This document shows, piece by piece, positions 10,626 through 21,494 of a stretch of DNA of 64,000 nucleotides. The stretch is from Diplocarpon mali (lineage: Eukaryota > Ascomycota > Leotiomycetes > Helotiales > Drepanopezizaceae): the NCBI GenBank assembly GCA_024741835.1, contig JAENRP010000085.1:47546-111545 (forward strand). The letters run 5' to 3'. The first letter of the stretch is position 1; each line of letters starts with the position of its first letter. The position numbers and the translations under genes are program-made. The notes under the pieces are model-generated. The model did no database searches. It was given only the letters and a program-made list of their open reading frames with translations, and had not been told where the DNA came from.

Positions 10626-11759
10626 CGTTGCGTAGGTAGGTTGATCCTGTTGTTATTGAGTGGATGAGTGAATTGAGGCCGTTTGGAGAAGCTTCCCCCT
10701 TGCAAAAAGTCGAGCCAAGCAATTGCACTTACCGTCTTCAAAGATTCTTTCCAATTGTTGTCTTGCTCAACACTGGACTCCCGCGTGGAGAGGTTTCCAA
10801 GTGCTTAGGTTCAAAGAATAATATGCTTACTAGAGTGTGTCGCGAAACTGTAAATTGCACCCTAGGTTGAGCTCGCTTGTAAACCGTCAATTTGCACGCA
10901 GGTCATATTAATACTTGTTTTACGAATGTCATAGGCAACAACTCCCCAGCTTGGAATATAACATTTTCCTCCTCTAGTTTGAATTTTATATTTCATAATA
11001 ACAAGTCTATGAAAGTGTTTTTCGGCCATCCTGGAAAGTTTTAAACACTCGACTACTCTTTTAACAGAATAATTCAGCGGTTCGAAACGCTCACATCGCT
11101 ATTTCTTCATTTTAAGCCATTGAAGTTACACGGAAGTCATCCTGCGTAAAAACTGAAGGCGTGCGGCGCAAGTTACACGCAAACCCCAAACCCGCTCCCC
11201 CCTACTTAACTTCCACCTATCTCCCCCTCTCCCAAAAACCCATGATCACGTCTAAGTAAGGAGCGAATCGCATCGGCAAAGCCAAATACAACGGCTTTAA
11301 TAAGATGCTGGACTGGATAGCCTAAGAGCTACACCCAGGGTCCTTATTAATTTTTCCCTATCACGCAGTACACGCAAATGGCCAGAGTTTGACTAGCTGG
11401 TGGAGGATTACATTATGAAGACATAGGACACCCCTTTAGTTCTGAGCCAAATGGGTTCTGTAGGCCTCTATACCATTGATGAAAGCTTGTAAGATAGAAA
11501 AAAGGAGAAGGTATACTACCTGCAGAATAGGTACCTTAGCCTTGGGAAGACAGGAGGTCTTACAGTGCTATGTAGTTCCAGAACTCATACAGCACGGTTT
11601 AAAAAAAAGTCAGGAGCCGCTCCAAGAAAAGTAAGGTATGTTTTGAGAGTGGGCTATCAGCGGCCACTTTACCTGCATGAGCGGTGTCTTACTTGTCGAA
11701 AGCGTTGGCATACTTATAACAGCGCAACAGTGCTTGTTGAAGTAGCATCCATTCCTCGA
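10626..11759. other. Intergenic region upstream of the rhomboid gene
   Basis: About 1.1 kb with no recognisable gene. AT-rich around 10900-11000. The stretch near 11180-11240 is C-rich (several CCCC runs). Nothing else could be assigned. Confidence 0.4.
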
Positions 11760-12660
11760 GGAAAAAACCTTGAAACAGCACTTTATAAAGCAACCAGTGG
11801 ATGAGTGGAGGTTTTCCAAATGTTTCTTTGGACCAACCAATCTTTGTGCTCCTCGCGCGTGCCCATTCCAAAATTGGCGTTTTCGAAAGAGGAATTATAG
11901 ATATGGTCGGTTCTATAGCAGGAAAAAAATGCATATGACTCCCCATATTCGAGTAGTGAATGTTTTGTTAGGTGAGATGGAGGTTTCCAGTATTTTCTGC
12001 ACTGTTACTGTTGCTTTCAACCATAAGAGACGCCTTTTAGAAGATGAGTATTGGGTTTGGTCACTCGCCTCAACACTATCAGCTCTCGCCATTTGGGCAT
12101 CTTTCTTGACTCTCAAAATCTCGAGACAGTCATAAGAAGAGAAAAGCCTATTACTTACCTCTGAGGCATGAGTGACATCTACCAAACCATCATAGTAGTC
12201 CTTTACGTGATCCTTGTCTGGAGGCAGATCACAATGGTCAGCCCAGACGTTTCTTGGTCCTTGAATCCCTATGCCATAACTGCTGGTAGCAAGAGCTATC
12301 TCACTCAAGGTGTTGCGGATGGTAACGTTAGCCACTCGTCTCAGGAGCTCTCCAGAACGACACAACATAGATACGGCGTGGCAAAGGACGACACACTAGA
12401 TCATTTGAGTGCCAACGCTCTTCTTTCGTCCAATTCTCACAGTTACTGCGCCGGTAATGGTTCGAGTATTAAAAACATCCTTGCCCAATTCCCAGCTCCA
12501 GCGGCCCAATTCACTGTGACTAAAGTTCAACCTGACTCGCCCTTTGTTCTGTGATGAGACTTGTAAATTTTTTGGGGTAAGGGGCTGTTCTATGCACTCT
12601 GCATTTGAAGCAGCGTATGCAGTACCAGCAAAACCAGATATTCTAGCTTCCTCCACGATG
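11760..12660 (-). pseudogene. Pectate lyase (polysaccharide lyase family 1) pseudogene
   Basis: Fragments in alternating frames align in order with the PL1 beta-helix. Reading leftward: GFAGTAYAAS (near 12630), TITGAVTVRIGRKKSVG (near 12430), then VANVTIRN, SYGIGIQGPRNVWADHCDL and KDYYDGLVDVTHASE (12330-12165), corresponding to the conserved WVDHCDL and YYDGLxDVTH strands. A GTAAGT intron donor follows at 12160. Beyond it the match continues as SNSNSAENTGNLHLT, a stop, HYSNMGSHM, and, after a shift near the A7 run at 11923-11929, YRTDHIYNSSFENANFGMGT and LVQRNIWKTSTHPLVAL. At least two frame changes and internal stops make a working lyase impossible. Such enzymes are secreted and cut homogalacturonan in plant cell walls. 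Confidence 0.85.
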
Positions 12661-13529
12661 TTGGCACTGAATAAACGTCTGGGTAGTTGCCGCGCTGGTT
12701 TTCACAGCATGAACAGGAAACGAGAAAAGGTTGAAGAATCTCATGGAGAGATTTAGTGAAGCGAATGTGGAAAAGGGCAAAAGGAAAGAGACAGCTCGAA
12801 GAACAGTTAGTGCTTTGGCTACTAAAACAAAGCTTGGAAGTCAAGCCTTACTCATTTTGTGGGAACCATAGTCCAAACAAGACTCCACAATATCGAGGTA
12901 TTGACAGGATATTTCTTCGGTGATTATCATTCGGGGTTAGTGTGGGTGGAAGCTCAACCAAGTCATGGATCATTTGGCTTTGATTAGTGACTTTCCTTTC
13001 AAATTCGAAGTGTGCAAATGTCTGTCGAGTCTTCAATGGAGAGTAAAATCAGTGGATTTGGTCATCCAGCTGCAGCATAAATTTTCTAGTAACTGGTTTA
13101 ATTGCTTGTACACCTATAAACTCTCCGACCATTAAAAGGTGGACCGACTGCCTACTTAATATCTACGAACCTTACCTACCTACACAACACCGATTTTGCA
13201 AGCTGGGCTAGCATCCCAGTTGTCGGTCATGTGAGCTCGCTTGAAGTAATTAGGTAGGGAATAGAGATTGTTAGAGAGTAGAGGAAGGGCAGAAGTTGAG
13301 CTTACACATCTGTAAAGCCAGCAGTGCCAAAATCCCTAATAATTATCTTGGCTTGTTCCGTTAAATTCCATCCATCATCTACTGCAAACCGAGACCATCA
13401 GCATTAGCCGCCTCTATATTGTGGATGTGCGAGTGTGGCTAGTTAAGCGCGAAATGGACGTAGCCTCACTTCATTCAGCCTCAGTCTTTTGTTGTTGATC
13501 CGCGACTTGCCATTCTGACAACCAACAAA
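12661..13529. other. Intergenic region, cwc2 upstream sequence
   Basis: Begins at the presumed 5' end of the pectate lyase relic and ends at the cwc2 start codon. No supported gene. Repeated ACCTACCTAC (near 13170-13183) is a common low-complexity motif of fungal promoters. Confidence 0.45.
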
Positions 13530-14750
13530 ATGGCCGACGTCGAGAAACCCAATTCTCCTGCGGTGGTCGCTCAAGATATAGAAGAGGAGCAGACCTCTTC
13601 TGCACTTACAACAACCATCAATGACGTTGCAGTAGGAGGAGAAAGGAAGATGAAGAAGATAATTCGCAAGAAGAAACGTCCAGCACGACCGCAAGTTGAC
13701 CCCTCCACGATGAAATCTGAACCTCCCCCACAAACAGGAACGATCTTCAATATATGGTACAACAAGTGGTCAGGTGGCGATCGGGAAGACAAGTATTTAT
13801 CCAAGACTGCGGCTGCAGGGCGTTGCAATATTGCGAAGGACACTGGGTATACGAGGGCGGACAAGGTCGCGGGGAGCTATTTCTGTCTCTTCTTTGCGCG
13901 AGGTATATGCCCAAAAGGACAAGAATGCGAATATCTTCATAGATTACCAGGTATTCACGACATGTTCAACCCAAACGTGGATGTCTTTGGCAGAGATAAG
14001 CATTCGGATTACAGAGACGATATGGGGGGGGTAGGGAGTTTTATGCGGCAGAACCGGACTGTTTATGTGGGAAGAATACATGTCAGCGACGATATCGAGG
14101 AGGTTGTGGCGAGACATTTCGCAGAATGGGGCCAGGTCGAGCGCAGTAAGCTGTTCAAGTGCCATCAAGTTGAGTAGAACTGACATGTCGCAGTCCGTGT
14201 TCTGAATACACGCGGTGTCGCATTTATCACGTATTCGAACGAGTCCAATGCGCAGTTTGCAAAGGAAGCCATGGCGCATCAATCACTTGATCATAACGAG
14301 ATTTTGAATGTTCGATGGGCTAGCGCAGATCCGAACCCGATGGCACAAAAGCGAGAGGTACGGAGGATCGAGGAGCAGGCAGCAGAAGCCGTACGAAGAG
14401 CGCTACCAGCAGAGTTCGTTGCAGAGATTGAGGGCCACGATCCGGAAGCACGGAAGCGAAAGAAAATTGACGGTGGATTTGGGCTGGCTGGATATGAAGC
14501 TCCAGATGACATATATTTTGCTAGGAGTGCAAATGCAGTCAATCCCGTTGGAAGACAAGGCTTGGAGCTTGAGGAGGAGCAACGATTAATGATTGAGGTC
14601 GACCAAGTCGAACAGGAAGAGGCAAAGGAGAGAAGCATATTCTCAAACAGTACCCTTGCAGCCTTAAAAGGTGCACAGGTAGTTGCAGCGAATCCGAAGG
14701 CTCCTGTACCATCAGGTCCATTGGTTGCATACGATAGCGATAGTGACTAG
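13530..14750 (+). CDS. cwc2: Pre-mRNA-splicing factor Cwc2
   Basis: Exons 13530-14145 and 14194-14750 (390 aa). The 48-bp intron has a GTAAGC donor and a GAACTGACATG branch, and splicing joins VER to IRVLNTRGVAFITY. Order of features: a low-complexity acidic/basic N-terminus, a region around Trp77-Trp80 and Cys99, a CCCH zinc finger with C119, C127, C133 and H137, then an RRM from about residue 177 (RTVYVGRIHV as RNP2; RGVAFITY as RNP1). The C-terminus is acidic. Cwc2 belongs to the Prp19-associated NineTeen complex and contacts U6 snRNA and the intron near the spliceosome catalytic centre. Domain order and length match the fungal family. It converges on ureF, whose stop lies only 115 bp away. 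Confidence 0.95.
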
Positions 14751-14865
14751 GAACATCATGGCGTTTAGGGAGTTTGAAATAGTAGATTCAGAATAGTCCA
14801 GAGGGTTTCGAGTCATCATGATGGTTCTCCGTGCATCCTTCATTACATTAATGAGATAACTTGAA

Positions 14866-15812
14866 TTAGTTGTTGAAAATCCTTGAGTAAAGCATCTCAT
14901 GTCTCCCAATCCATAGATCCATGATTGGCACACTCTGACCTGCATTTTCAATTTCAGTTTCCCACTCCTGGTCTACGGCTTTCTGAATACCTTCTTGGAC
15001 CTCTACGCTCGCCAACAGTTTCTGAGCATGATATGGGCCAAATATACTGGCTCGCACGGCAGCTGAAAGCAAAGCTTTTACATGGCTCAGCATGAAGACA
15101 TAACCTGTCTGCTGCAGGCTCATTCCCAATATATGTGCAACTGCACCGAACAAGGGCCCGAGATGTGCGGATGCTGTCGGTAGGTCATAAGAAACATTCG
15201 TTGAAGTACCACGTAGGAGGACCGCAAAGTCTTTCAACACCTGCACGTGGGCAGCGGAAGCACCAGCAGGTAATGCAGAGCTGAATGACCGGTCCCAAAT
15301 CGAGAGCAAAGCCCTTCCCTGCGCGACGGACGCTCGACGACCTACTGTGCACATAATCCCTGCGTCGAGCGTATCATCGAGCTCTACCAAGTCTGCCACG
15401 TTTCGGTGCGCCGCAAGAACAAATGGGAGTGTCGTCGACGCATAGGATGACAGAGAGAAATTCAGGAAGGCGGTGAAAGGCGAGCTTGGACGAGTATGGG
15501 CGAGATAGGACTCAAGGCCGCTACTGAATGCGAACGAGCCAAGAGGAAGCGCAGAGTCCGAGAGCAGGAGGAGGAAGTGGTGAGAGGAGACAGAGAAGGG
15601 GCCTGCACACATTGTTAGAGGGCTTGACCTGCGTTGTGTCTGGAATTATTCAACTGACCAACACTTCGCAGCACTTTGGAGGGGCTAGGGAGAGCTTCCT
15701 GAGCGACTTGGTAGCCGCTCAGCTTGACTTGGGCTTCTTCCAGACGCCGCTTGAGCTCGTTGATCTCATCTTGGAGGGACTGCGACTTTGAAGAGTCTGT
15801 TGTAGAGTTCAT
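14866..15812 (-). CDS. ureF: Urease accessory protein UreF
   Basis: Proposed exons 15812-15659 and 15602-14866 (296 aa); 56-bp intron with a GTCAGT donor and CTCTAACAATG branch. A coiled N-terminal extension (LQDEINELKRRLEEAQ) precedes the core, typical of fungal forms. The core has FLLLLSDSALPLGSFAFSSGLES, the UreF signature, and ends in NVSYDLPTASAHLGPLFGAVAHILG and LSHVKALLSAAVRASIFGPY. UreF works with UreD and UreG to load nickel into apo-urease, enabling use of urea as nitrogen source. Urease and the other accessory genes are not in this window, as expected in fungi where they are scattered. The exact donor is the least certain part; frame and length are consistent. Confidence 0.92.
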
Positions 15813-16267
15813 TAAGGCAACATCCTGCGTACTGCATTCTCACCTGTCTTATCCCTGTAATGCAGGTATATATCCATATTGTCAAGGCCTAATCCAGGCG
15901 GCGCCAGTGCTTAGCGAGCCGCCTGCACCCCACTTCGAAGACAGAGCATCCCATCCCCTTACCTTCGAGTTCTCCCTCAACTGTACCTCCAGCACAAACC
16001 ATAGAGGATTGATCCTCTGTTCTATCTAGATAATCACAATCTTTCGAGTGGGCTATATTTCCTTGGTGGCTATGTTATTTTCAGGGCTGCTTTGAGATGG
16101 CCGCGACAGCCTTAACAGCAGGCTAATAGCGTGACTCAACTTTGTCGTTTTGTCAATTGCTTCAAGTTCAAGTTCAGCCACCAGTTTTCACAGCATCTGG
16201 TCGAAGATAATATTTTTTGCAAGAAATCGTCGCGTTACTGGTCTTTATATAGGCTGAAACTATATCT
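15813..16267. other. Intergenic region upstream of ureF
   Basis: About 450 bp between the ureF start codon and repeat copy R3; presumably the ureF promoter. No other feature seen. Confidence 0.5.
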
Positions 16268-17320
16268 CTATTATGCAAATTCCTTTTCCCCTTTTAATAT
16301 GCTATATCAATTCTAAACTTTATAGTATAAGCGAAAAACGCTGTAGTCAGATTGATATATAAGGAAAAACTAGCCAAAAACCCCTTATATTATTACTATT
16401 TAGCCTAATATATCTATAGCACCTAATCACCCAAACAAGATTCTAGCCTATACCTTATTTAATAGTTGTTTCTATTAGGTCTTAGGTATATACGTTCTTA
16501 AAAGGTGCTTTCATAAATAGAGTCGCCTTAGTCTCTCTATTCTCAAACAAGTCCTTTACGCTAATAGCGGCTATTTATCTAATCATATTAAGTGTCTTGC
16601 TAATTGGCGGCGGCTCTCGATTATAACGCTTCTAATCGACTTTATATAAAATTATCAAATTTTATCCCTTTCTACCTCCTCCTCCTTTTCCTTAAATACT
16701 ATAACTTGCCTTTTTCCCCTTTACTTCCTTTTATTAAGCCTTTCCTTCAATCATAGGTATATATTTATATAATCCCAAAACGCGCAAGTAGAGGTCGAAT
16801 ATAGAAGGTATTTATAGAAGAGGTAGTATAGTAAAGAGAGAAAAAATATCAATCTAACTGTTGGTACGCAGATTCCTGTGCAAGAGGCAAGCTGCCCTCG
16901 TTCCTGGGGTCATCCTACACAGCTGTACCATATGCGATATGAGGGGTTTCGTATGTATTTCGGACGGCTGTTCAGCCGGAGGACTTCGGAAGGATACCCA
17001 TATGCGGCTAAGAGGGACTACAGGAGGGAGGACATTCATAGGTATAAAGGTACCATCTCGGTCATATAGAGATAGACAGACATTTACAATAGATTCTTTT
17101 TAACAACAAGTACTCAACTATACTCACGTGAATATCGATTACCGGTATAGAACCAACACTAACGTTTCCGAAAGTTCTAGCTTTATTCGACTTAGCGGTT
17201 GATTGTTTCGTAGTCGAAAGGACTCAATCTCAGCTCTATAGACTCTTAAATAGTTTGCAGGATTGTTGGAGACATCGCATATTGGTGTTGAGTTGCCGTC
17301 TCCCTTATGCCAATTGCTTG
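16268..17320 (-). repeat. Repeat family R, copy 3, interrupted by a solo LTR
   Basis: T-rich end at about 16270 (TTCCTTTTCCCCTTTTAATATGC), then AGTATAAGCGAAAAACGCTG, GAGTCGCCTTAGTCTCTC, GGCGGCGGCTCTCGATTATAA and, after the inserted 300-bp LTR plus 5-bp duplication, GTTTCCGAAAGTTCTAGCTTT and the CTTAGCGGTTGATTGTTTC block. The least mutated copy, so useful as a family reference. Without the insertion it would be about 750 bp long. Confidence 0.75.
16859..17158. mobile_element. Solo LTR of an LTR retrotransposon, 300 bp
   Basis: Begins TGTTGGT and ends ACCAACA, a 7-bp perfect terminal inversion with the canonical TG...CA ends. It is bounded by a perfect 5-bp direct repeat CTAAC (16854-16858 and 17159-17163), as left by retroviral-type integrases. 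The same site in copy R5 (around 27631-27660) is uninterrupted, which supplies an empty-site control. TGTTG/CAACA ends are common in Ty1/copia LTRs, so that superfamily is likelier but not proved. No internal retrotransposon region or second LTR is nearby, so it arose by LTR-LTR recombination. Its composition is more balanced than the surrounding repeat, so it probably inserted after most of the mutation. Confidence 0.9.
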
Positions 17321-18983
17321 CCTACTACCGTTTCACGTTTTTATATTAACGCTAAGATATACAAACATCACGAATGTCAGCTTAGCACCCCGACCATATT
17401 TATAGCTAATACATGCGTACTTGCGAAACTGTGTACCCAGGGTGAAAATTTCATACCAGACTTGTGCTGCAGCATACAGGTTTGTTAGCCCATCACGAAA
17501 CACTCTGTAGTGATACTAGCACTAGCATGCTGATTTTAATCACCTGGGTTCTTCTAGCCTGTGTCAGTGCTTGGTTGGAATGAGTGCGAGCGGGATCAAC
17601 GGCCCCCTCTGGCATAGGACTGGGGAGATCCATCTTGAAGAGACTTCTATTCCTAATCAAGTCTATGTTAGTCAAGTTCTCCTACTCCTTCTATTTGTCT
17701 GTATATAAAAAGGATAGAGCCCTGGACCCCCTGAACACATCCGCCGGTTATCCGACATCTATATCAATTAAATTATGACTTACTATCATTACATGCTAAC
17801 CCAAAAACTGTTATTTGTTTCCGCAGACAAATGTAAATAAAACAAGGACTTCGCGTGGCCCAGGTTAGTCTTCCAGACTTCCTTTGAGCAAAAAATGAAT
17901 ATCTTAACAAATGCTGGTCTGCTTCCAATTCAGCTTGTCGTCTCTGTCTTTGCTTTTGGCTCCGACTATGGCTCTGATAAATAGCTATGTATCTGGTCAC
18001 CCATGTGCTTCGCTCTCGTATGGCGCGTTCTGTAAAGGAGCAGTACTTTTGATCGCAACAATTTGGATCGTCGTCTAGGAGGATTATTACATTCTTTGGA
18101 TCCAGATCAATGTCCTAGAATGTGGCGAGGAAGAAGTGAAGTTGCGCATCAGCGCTGAGGTCCCTGCAGGTACTCGAGTTGTTAATGTCCTTCACTGTAC
18201 CAGGCTGGTCAGTCTAGCACTGCAGCCAACCCCGCATCCCTCGAACTATTCTGACCCTCTTCTTCCGACTCTTGTCGATCGGTCAAAATTTGGGAGGCTT
18301 TTAACTACGCATCCTCTTTATACGAGTGAGTATTTCAAAGATTTCGTACCAACAGCCGGCTGACGAGGACTGGTTGGATATAATTTTGTAAGTAAGACCA
18401 AACATGAGTCAGTAACCCTATATTCTGCTCTCAATTAAGGGCTACATATCCTCATCGACTTGGCGATGTTGCGGATTGAAAAACTTCCGCCTACAGCGGT
18501 GATCTGCTTTACAAATCATGGAAATGGACACGACCACGTGCTCTGAATAGCTCATGGGCGCAGAACACCGATGACTTGGTTGGAGTGTAGGTATGGAAGA
18601 CTTAGGAAGGGCCTATAAGCTCTTGGCCGAGTTTGACATGGATAGTGTGAGCATGAGAGCAAAAGAGACAGACGAATGTGGAAATTGGAATTACTAGAAA
18701 AAGGATCAGAGAGTCAATAGTAAGAGATACTGGAATCGTGTCGAAGTTTCCTGCGTAAGCCCACGCTGTGATTGTCATAATTTTTTATAATCGACAGGAG
18801 CAGTGTTTTCTTCTGCCATCTGTAGAAGGATGCCAAAAGCTGGGTTATGCTATATGAACATGGATATTTCCTGCCCATTCAGGATCCATCATTCATATGT
18901 ATGCACGACATTCAATGCGGATGTAGGAAGGACCAGATACCCACATACAATATACACATGAGTTTAAGCAATACAATCGATAT
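17321..18983. other. Intergenic region, no supported gene
   Basis: 1.6 kb between repeat copy R3 and the 3' end of the tRNA isopentenyltransferase gene. Open frames are short (at most 75 codons up to 18360) and none is recognisable. No RNA gene was seen. Confidence 0.4.
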
Positions 18984-20453
18984 TTAATGATGCACAGATC
19001 TTGGAAATTGAGTGGAAGACCTACCGCTGGCTTCGTCCTTTTGCTTCTTCTTAAGGAGCGCCCTGTGGCGACGACTCTGGAGATGTAAGTTCCACTGAAT
19101 ATCATTAACCGAAACAACATGGCAGATGTCGCATTCTTGACGAATATGAACTTGCTTGGTCTCATCATTCTCCATTACCGGACGAAGGAAATTTGCAGCA
19201 GCTTCACACAGCTCATGTGGAGATATGAGCTTTCCTCCATCTAAAAAGTTTTCAGTGATCTGAATGGCGGGTTGTGAGACAGCCTTGGCAAAATGTGCAG
19301 CGTTGCTACCGTCGAGGAGGTAGAGTCTGTCGATAGTATTGTCTCTGCAAAGTGCTGGAATCAACTTGAGGCGAATCCACCGTACTTGTCGCTTAGCGTA
19401 CTGGCGAGTAGCAGCTTTTGTTTGTTCAATACACAACTCATAGGACTTCTGCACATCTGCTGGGGAGGCTGTTTTCGAATCCAGAGCACGTAGATACGGC
19501 TCGAACTCTTTCCAACCAATTGATACCCAGATACCACGGGTCCGGTCGATGTCTACCCCCGTTTCAGTTTGAGCATGCAGGAATCTCTCCATTGTCTTGA
19601 CTTCGCCAAGTAGCCCAAGTTCTATCATTCTGTCCACTCTCTCATTAAGTCGAGATTTTAAAATCTCCGAATCGGCATGTGTCCAGAACAAGAGGAGTGA
19701 TGGGTTTTTGTCAACCAAAAGACCAGGGGCGCTATCATCTGAAGTCGTACTATTCATAGCTCTCCTGAGATTTTGCTCTGTATAAAGGTCCGAGGCTTTC
19801 TTTCCAGTTGATAAAAATATTTCTAGAGACCTGCGGATCCTGCGCCTGTCCTTTGGATGCCACCGATTCGCCATGACAGGGTCGACCTCTTTCAGTCGTT
19901 CAATCATAGCCTCGGTAGGACCTTCGAGTATGGGAAATTTATCTGCAATTTCTTGATTCGTAAATCCTGATTGCTCTTGCCCCTCGTCGCTCGGAGTTGC
20001 TTCGACCAATGTCTCCGCGAAAAGCAGCGATTGGGTGTAGTAATGGGTGCCCCCAACAAGAATCGGGAGATGCCCTCTCGATCGGATTTCTCTAATAATT
20101 TCTCCCGCTTTCTTCTTGAACAATCCCACCCGCCACGGCTCCTTGTCGGGCGCAATGAAGCCTAGGAGATGGTGCGGAATTCCCTGTTGCTCTTCCGTCG
20201 TTATTTTGTTCGTTATGATCGGTAGCCCATTGTACATCTGCACGGCATCACCGTTGATTATTTCACCGTTAAATCGTTTGGCTAAATCGACAGCAAGCTG
20301 TGGGACGATTGGTCAGCTGATAGCGGATAAGAATCGAATCGAACATCGTACCTGGGACTTTCCTGTGCCAGTGGCGCCTAGGATAACAACCAAAGGATCT
20401 CTGGGCGGCTTTACTGCCATGGCGGCATTTCTCACGGCTCTACGTTGTAGCAT
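18984..20453 (-). CDS. tRNA dimethylallyltransferase (tRNA isopentenyltransferase, MOD5 type)
   Basis: Exons 20453-20352 and 20297-18984 (471 aa). The 54-bp intron has a GTACGA donor and AGCTGACCA branch and splits right after the P-loop. Residues 26-33 read GATGTGKS, then NGDAVQMYNGL (substrate-binding DxxQxY region), HHLLGFI, ILVGGTHYY and DRRRIRRSLEIF. A C2H2-type zinc finger at the C-terminus (C423, C426, H439, H445) is the eukaryotic MOD5 hallmark. The enzyme moves a dimethylallyl group from DMAPP to A37 of tRNAs reading UNN codons; the yeast protein acts in cytosol, mitochondria and nucleus. The Met at residue 12 is a possible second start, and dual starts decide localisation in yeast. 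The tail after the finger (KDEASGRSSTQFPRSVHH) is short and unremarkable. Confidence 0.95.
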
Positions 20454-20735
20454 CCGTGAAGCAGAAAACGATAGCGAACAAGAATGACGGGAGGGTTTAA
20501 TGCACAGACTAACCGTTGGTTGTAAATTGAGGTGGGGGAATAGCTTTAGGCAGGCGATTTTATTTGTCTGGGACGTAATAACCGCGCTCTTCCACTTTAT
20601 ATAGCCAAAGTCTTGGCAATATACTTCATGTCAAGTAAACTTCATCGTAATACTGTATAAATTTATTACCACATAGAGACCTGTTAATATAATAACACTC
20701 CTTCCTCCCTAGCGTAAATACTGGACTTTTAGCAA
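20454..20735. promoter_or_regulatory. 5' flank of the tRNA isopentenyltransferase gene
   Basis: About 280 bp between the start codon and repeat copy R4. Composition becomes AT-rich from about 20630. No defined motif was identified, so this is a positional call only. Confidence 0.3.
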
Positions 20736-21155
20736 TGCCAAAGACGAAGGAAGGAAAAGGACAAATTTCGACAACTTCATATAAAAACGACAAGAAGGGT
20801 CACGATCGAGAGCCGCCGCCGATTAGCAAGACGCTGGATATAATCAAATAATTAGTAGCCATCGACGAAAAGGGCTTATACGAGAATAAAGAGCCTAAAG
20901 CGACTCTATTTGTCAAGGCACCTTCCGAGAATATACTTACCCGAGACCTAAAGGGAATAACCATCGACTGAGGTACGGGTGAAACTCTTATCTAAGGAAT
21001 CAGGAACCATAAGTATGATAAGCTGAATAGTGAATCGCAAGGAGTTTTTAGGTTGGTTTCTCATTATATATTAATCCGACTATACCGTTTTTCGCTAGTG
21101 CTATATAGGTGACCCTAATACAGCATATGAAAAGGAAAAAATATTTGATAAGTAA
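20736..21155 (+). repeat. Repeat family R, copy 4 (5' truncated)
   Basis: Opposite orientation to copies 1-3. Clear shared blocks start at CGAGAGCCGCCGCCGATTAG (20809), then GAGCCTAAAGCGACTCTATT, ACCTAAAGGGAATAACCATC and, near the end, CCGTTTTTCGCTAGTGCTATATAG, finishing in an A-rich tail AAAAGGAAAAAAT. In one frame the segment reads REPPPISKTLDIIK, stop, LVAIDEKGLYENKEPKATL; the stops sit where CAA or CGA codons would be turned into TAA or TGA by C-to-T change. A former short coding region is therefore likely, of unknown function. Confidence 0.7.
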
Positions 21156-21494
21156 CCCGCAAAATAGATCCTATTTCTCTAATCATAAGACATCGTGGCG
21201 TGGCGTGGCAGCACTCAAGTCCGGGTTTGGGGCTAGCGGAGGGAAGCCTGACTGACAACTAGTTCGAAGCGAGGCTGCGAACTTGGACCATGTGAATCTA
21301 AGGGCTAGAACTCCTCCCCAAAAAGAGTGAGGCGATTGTTTTCATTTTGCAATGGGCTTATGTGATTTAAAGTCTTGAATCCGTTGGTATCATTAGTTTT
21401 CTCGAGTTCCCATGCTCCTGTTTGCATTCACCCCCAGCGCCATGCCTAAGCTCTATGCTGCAAAAACTTCCCATGATAAGATCATACGGCCAAA
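21156..21494. other. Intergenic region between R4 and ORC2
   Basis: About 340 bp, no feature recognised apart from a short GGCGTGGCGTGGC direct repeat near 21195-21207. Contains the presumed 3' untranslated region of ORC2. Confidence 0.4.
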
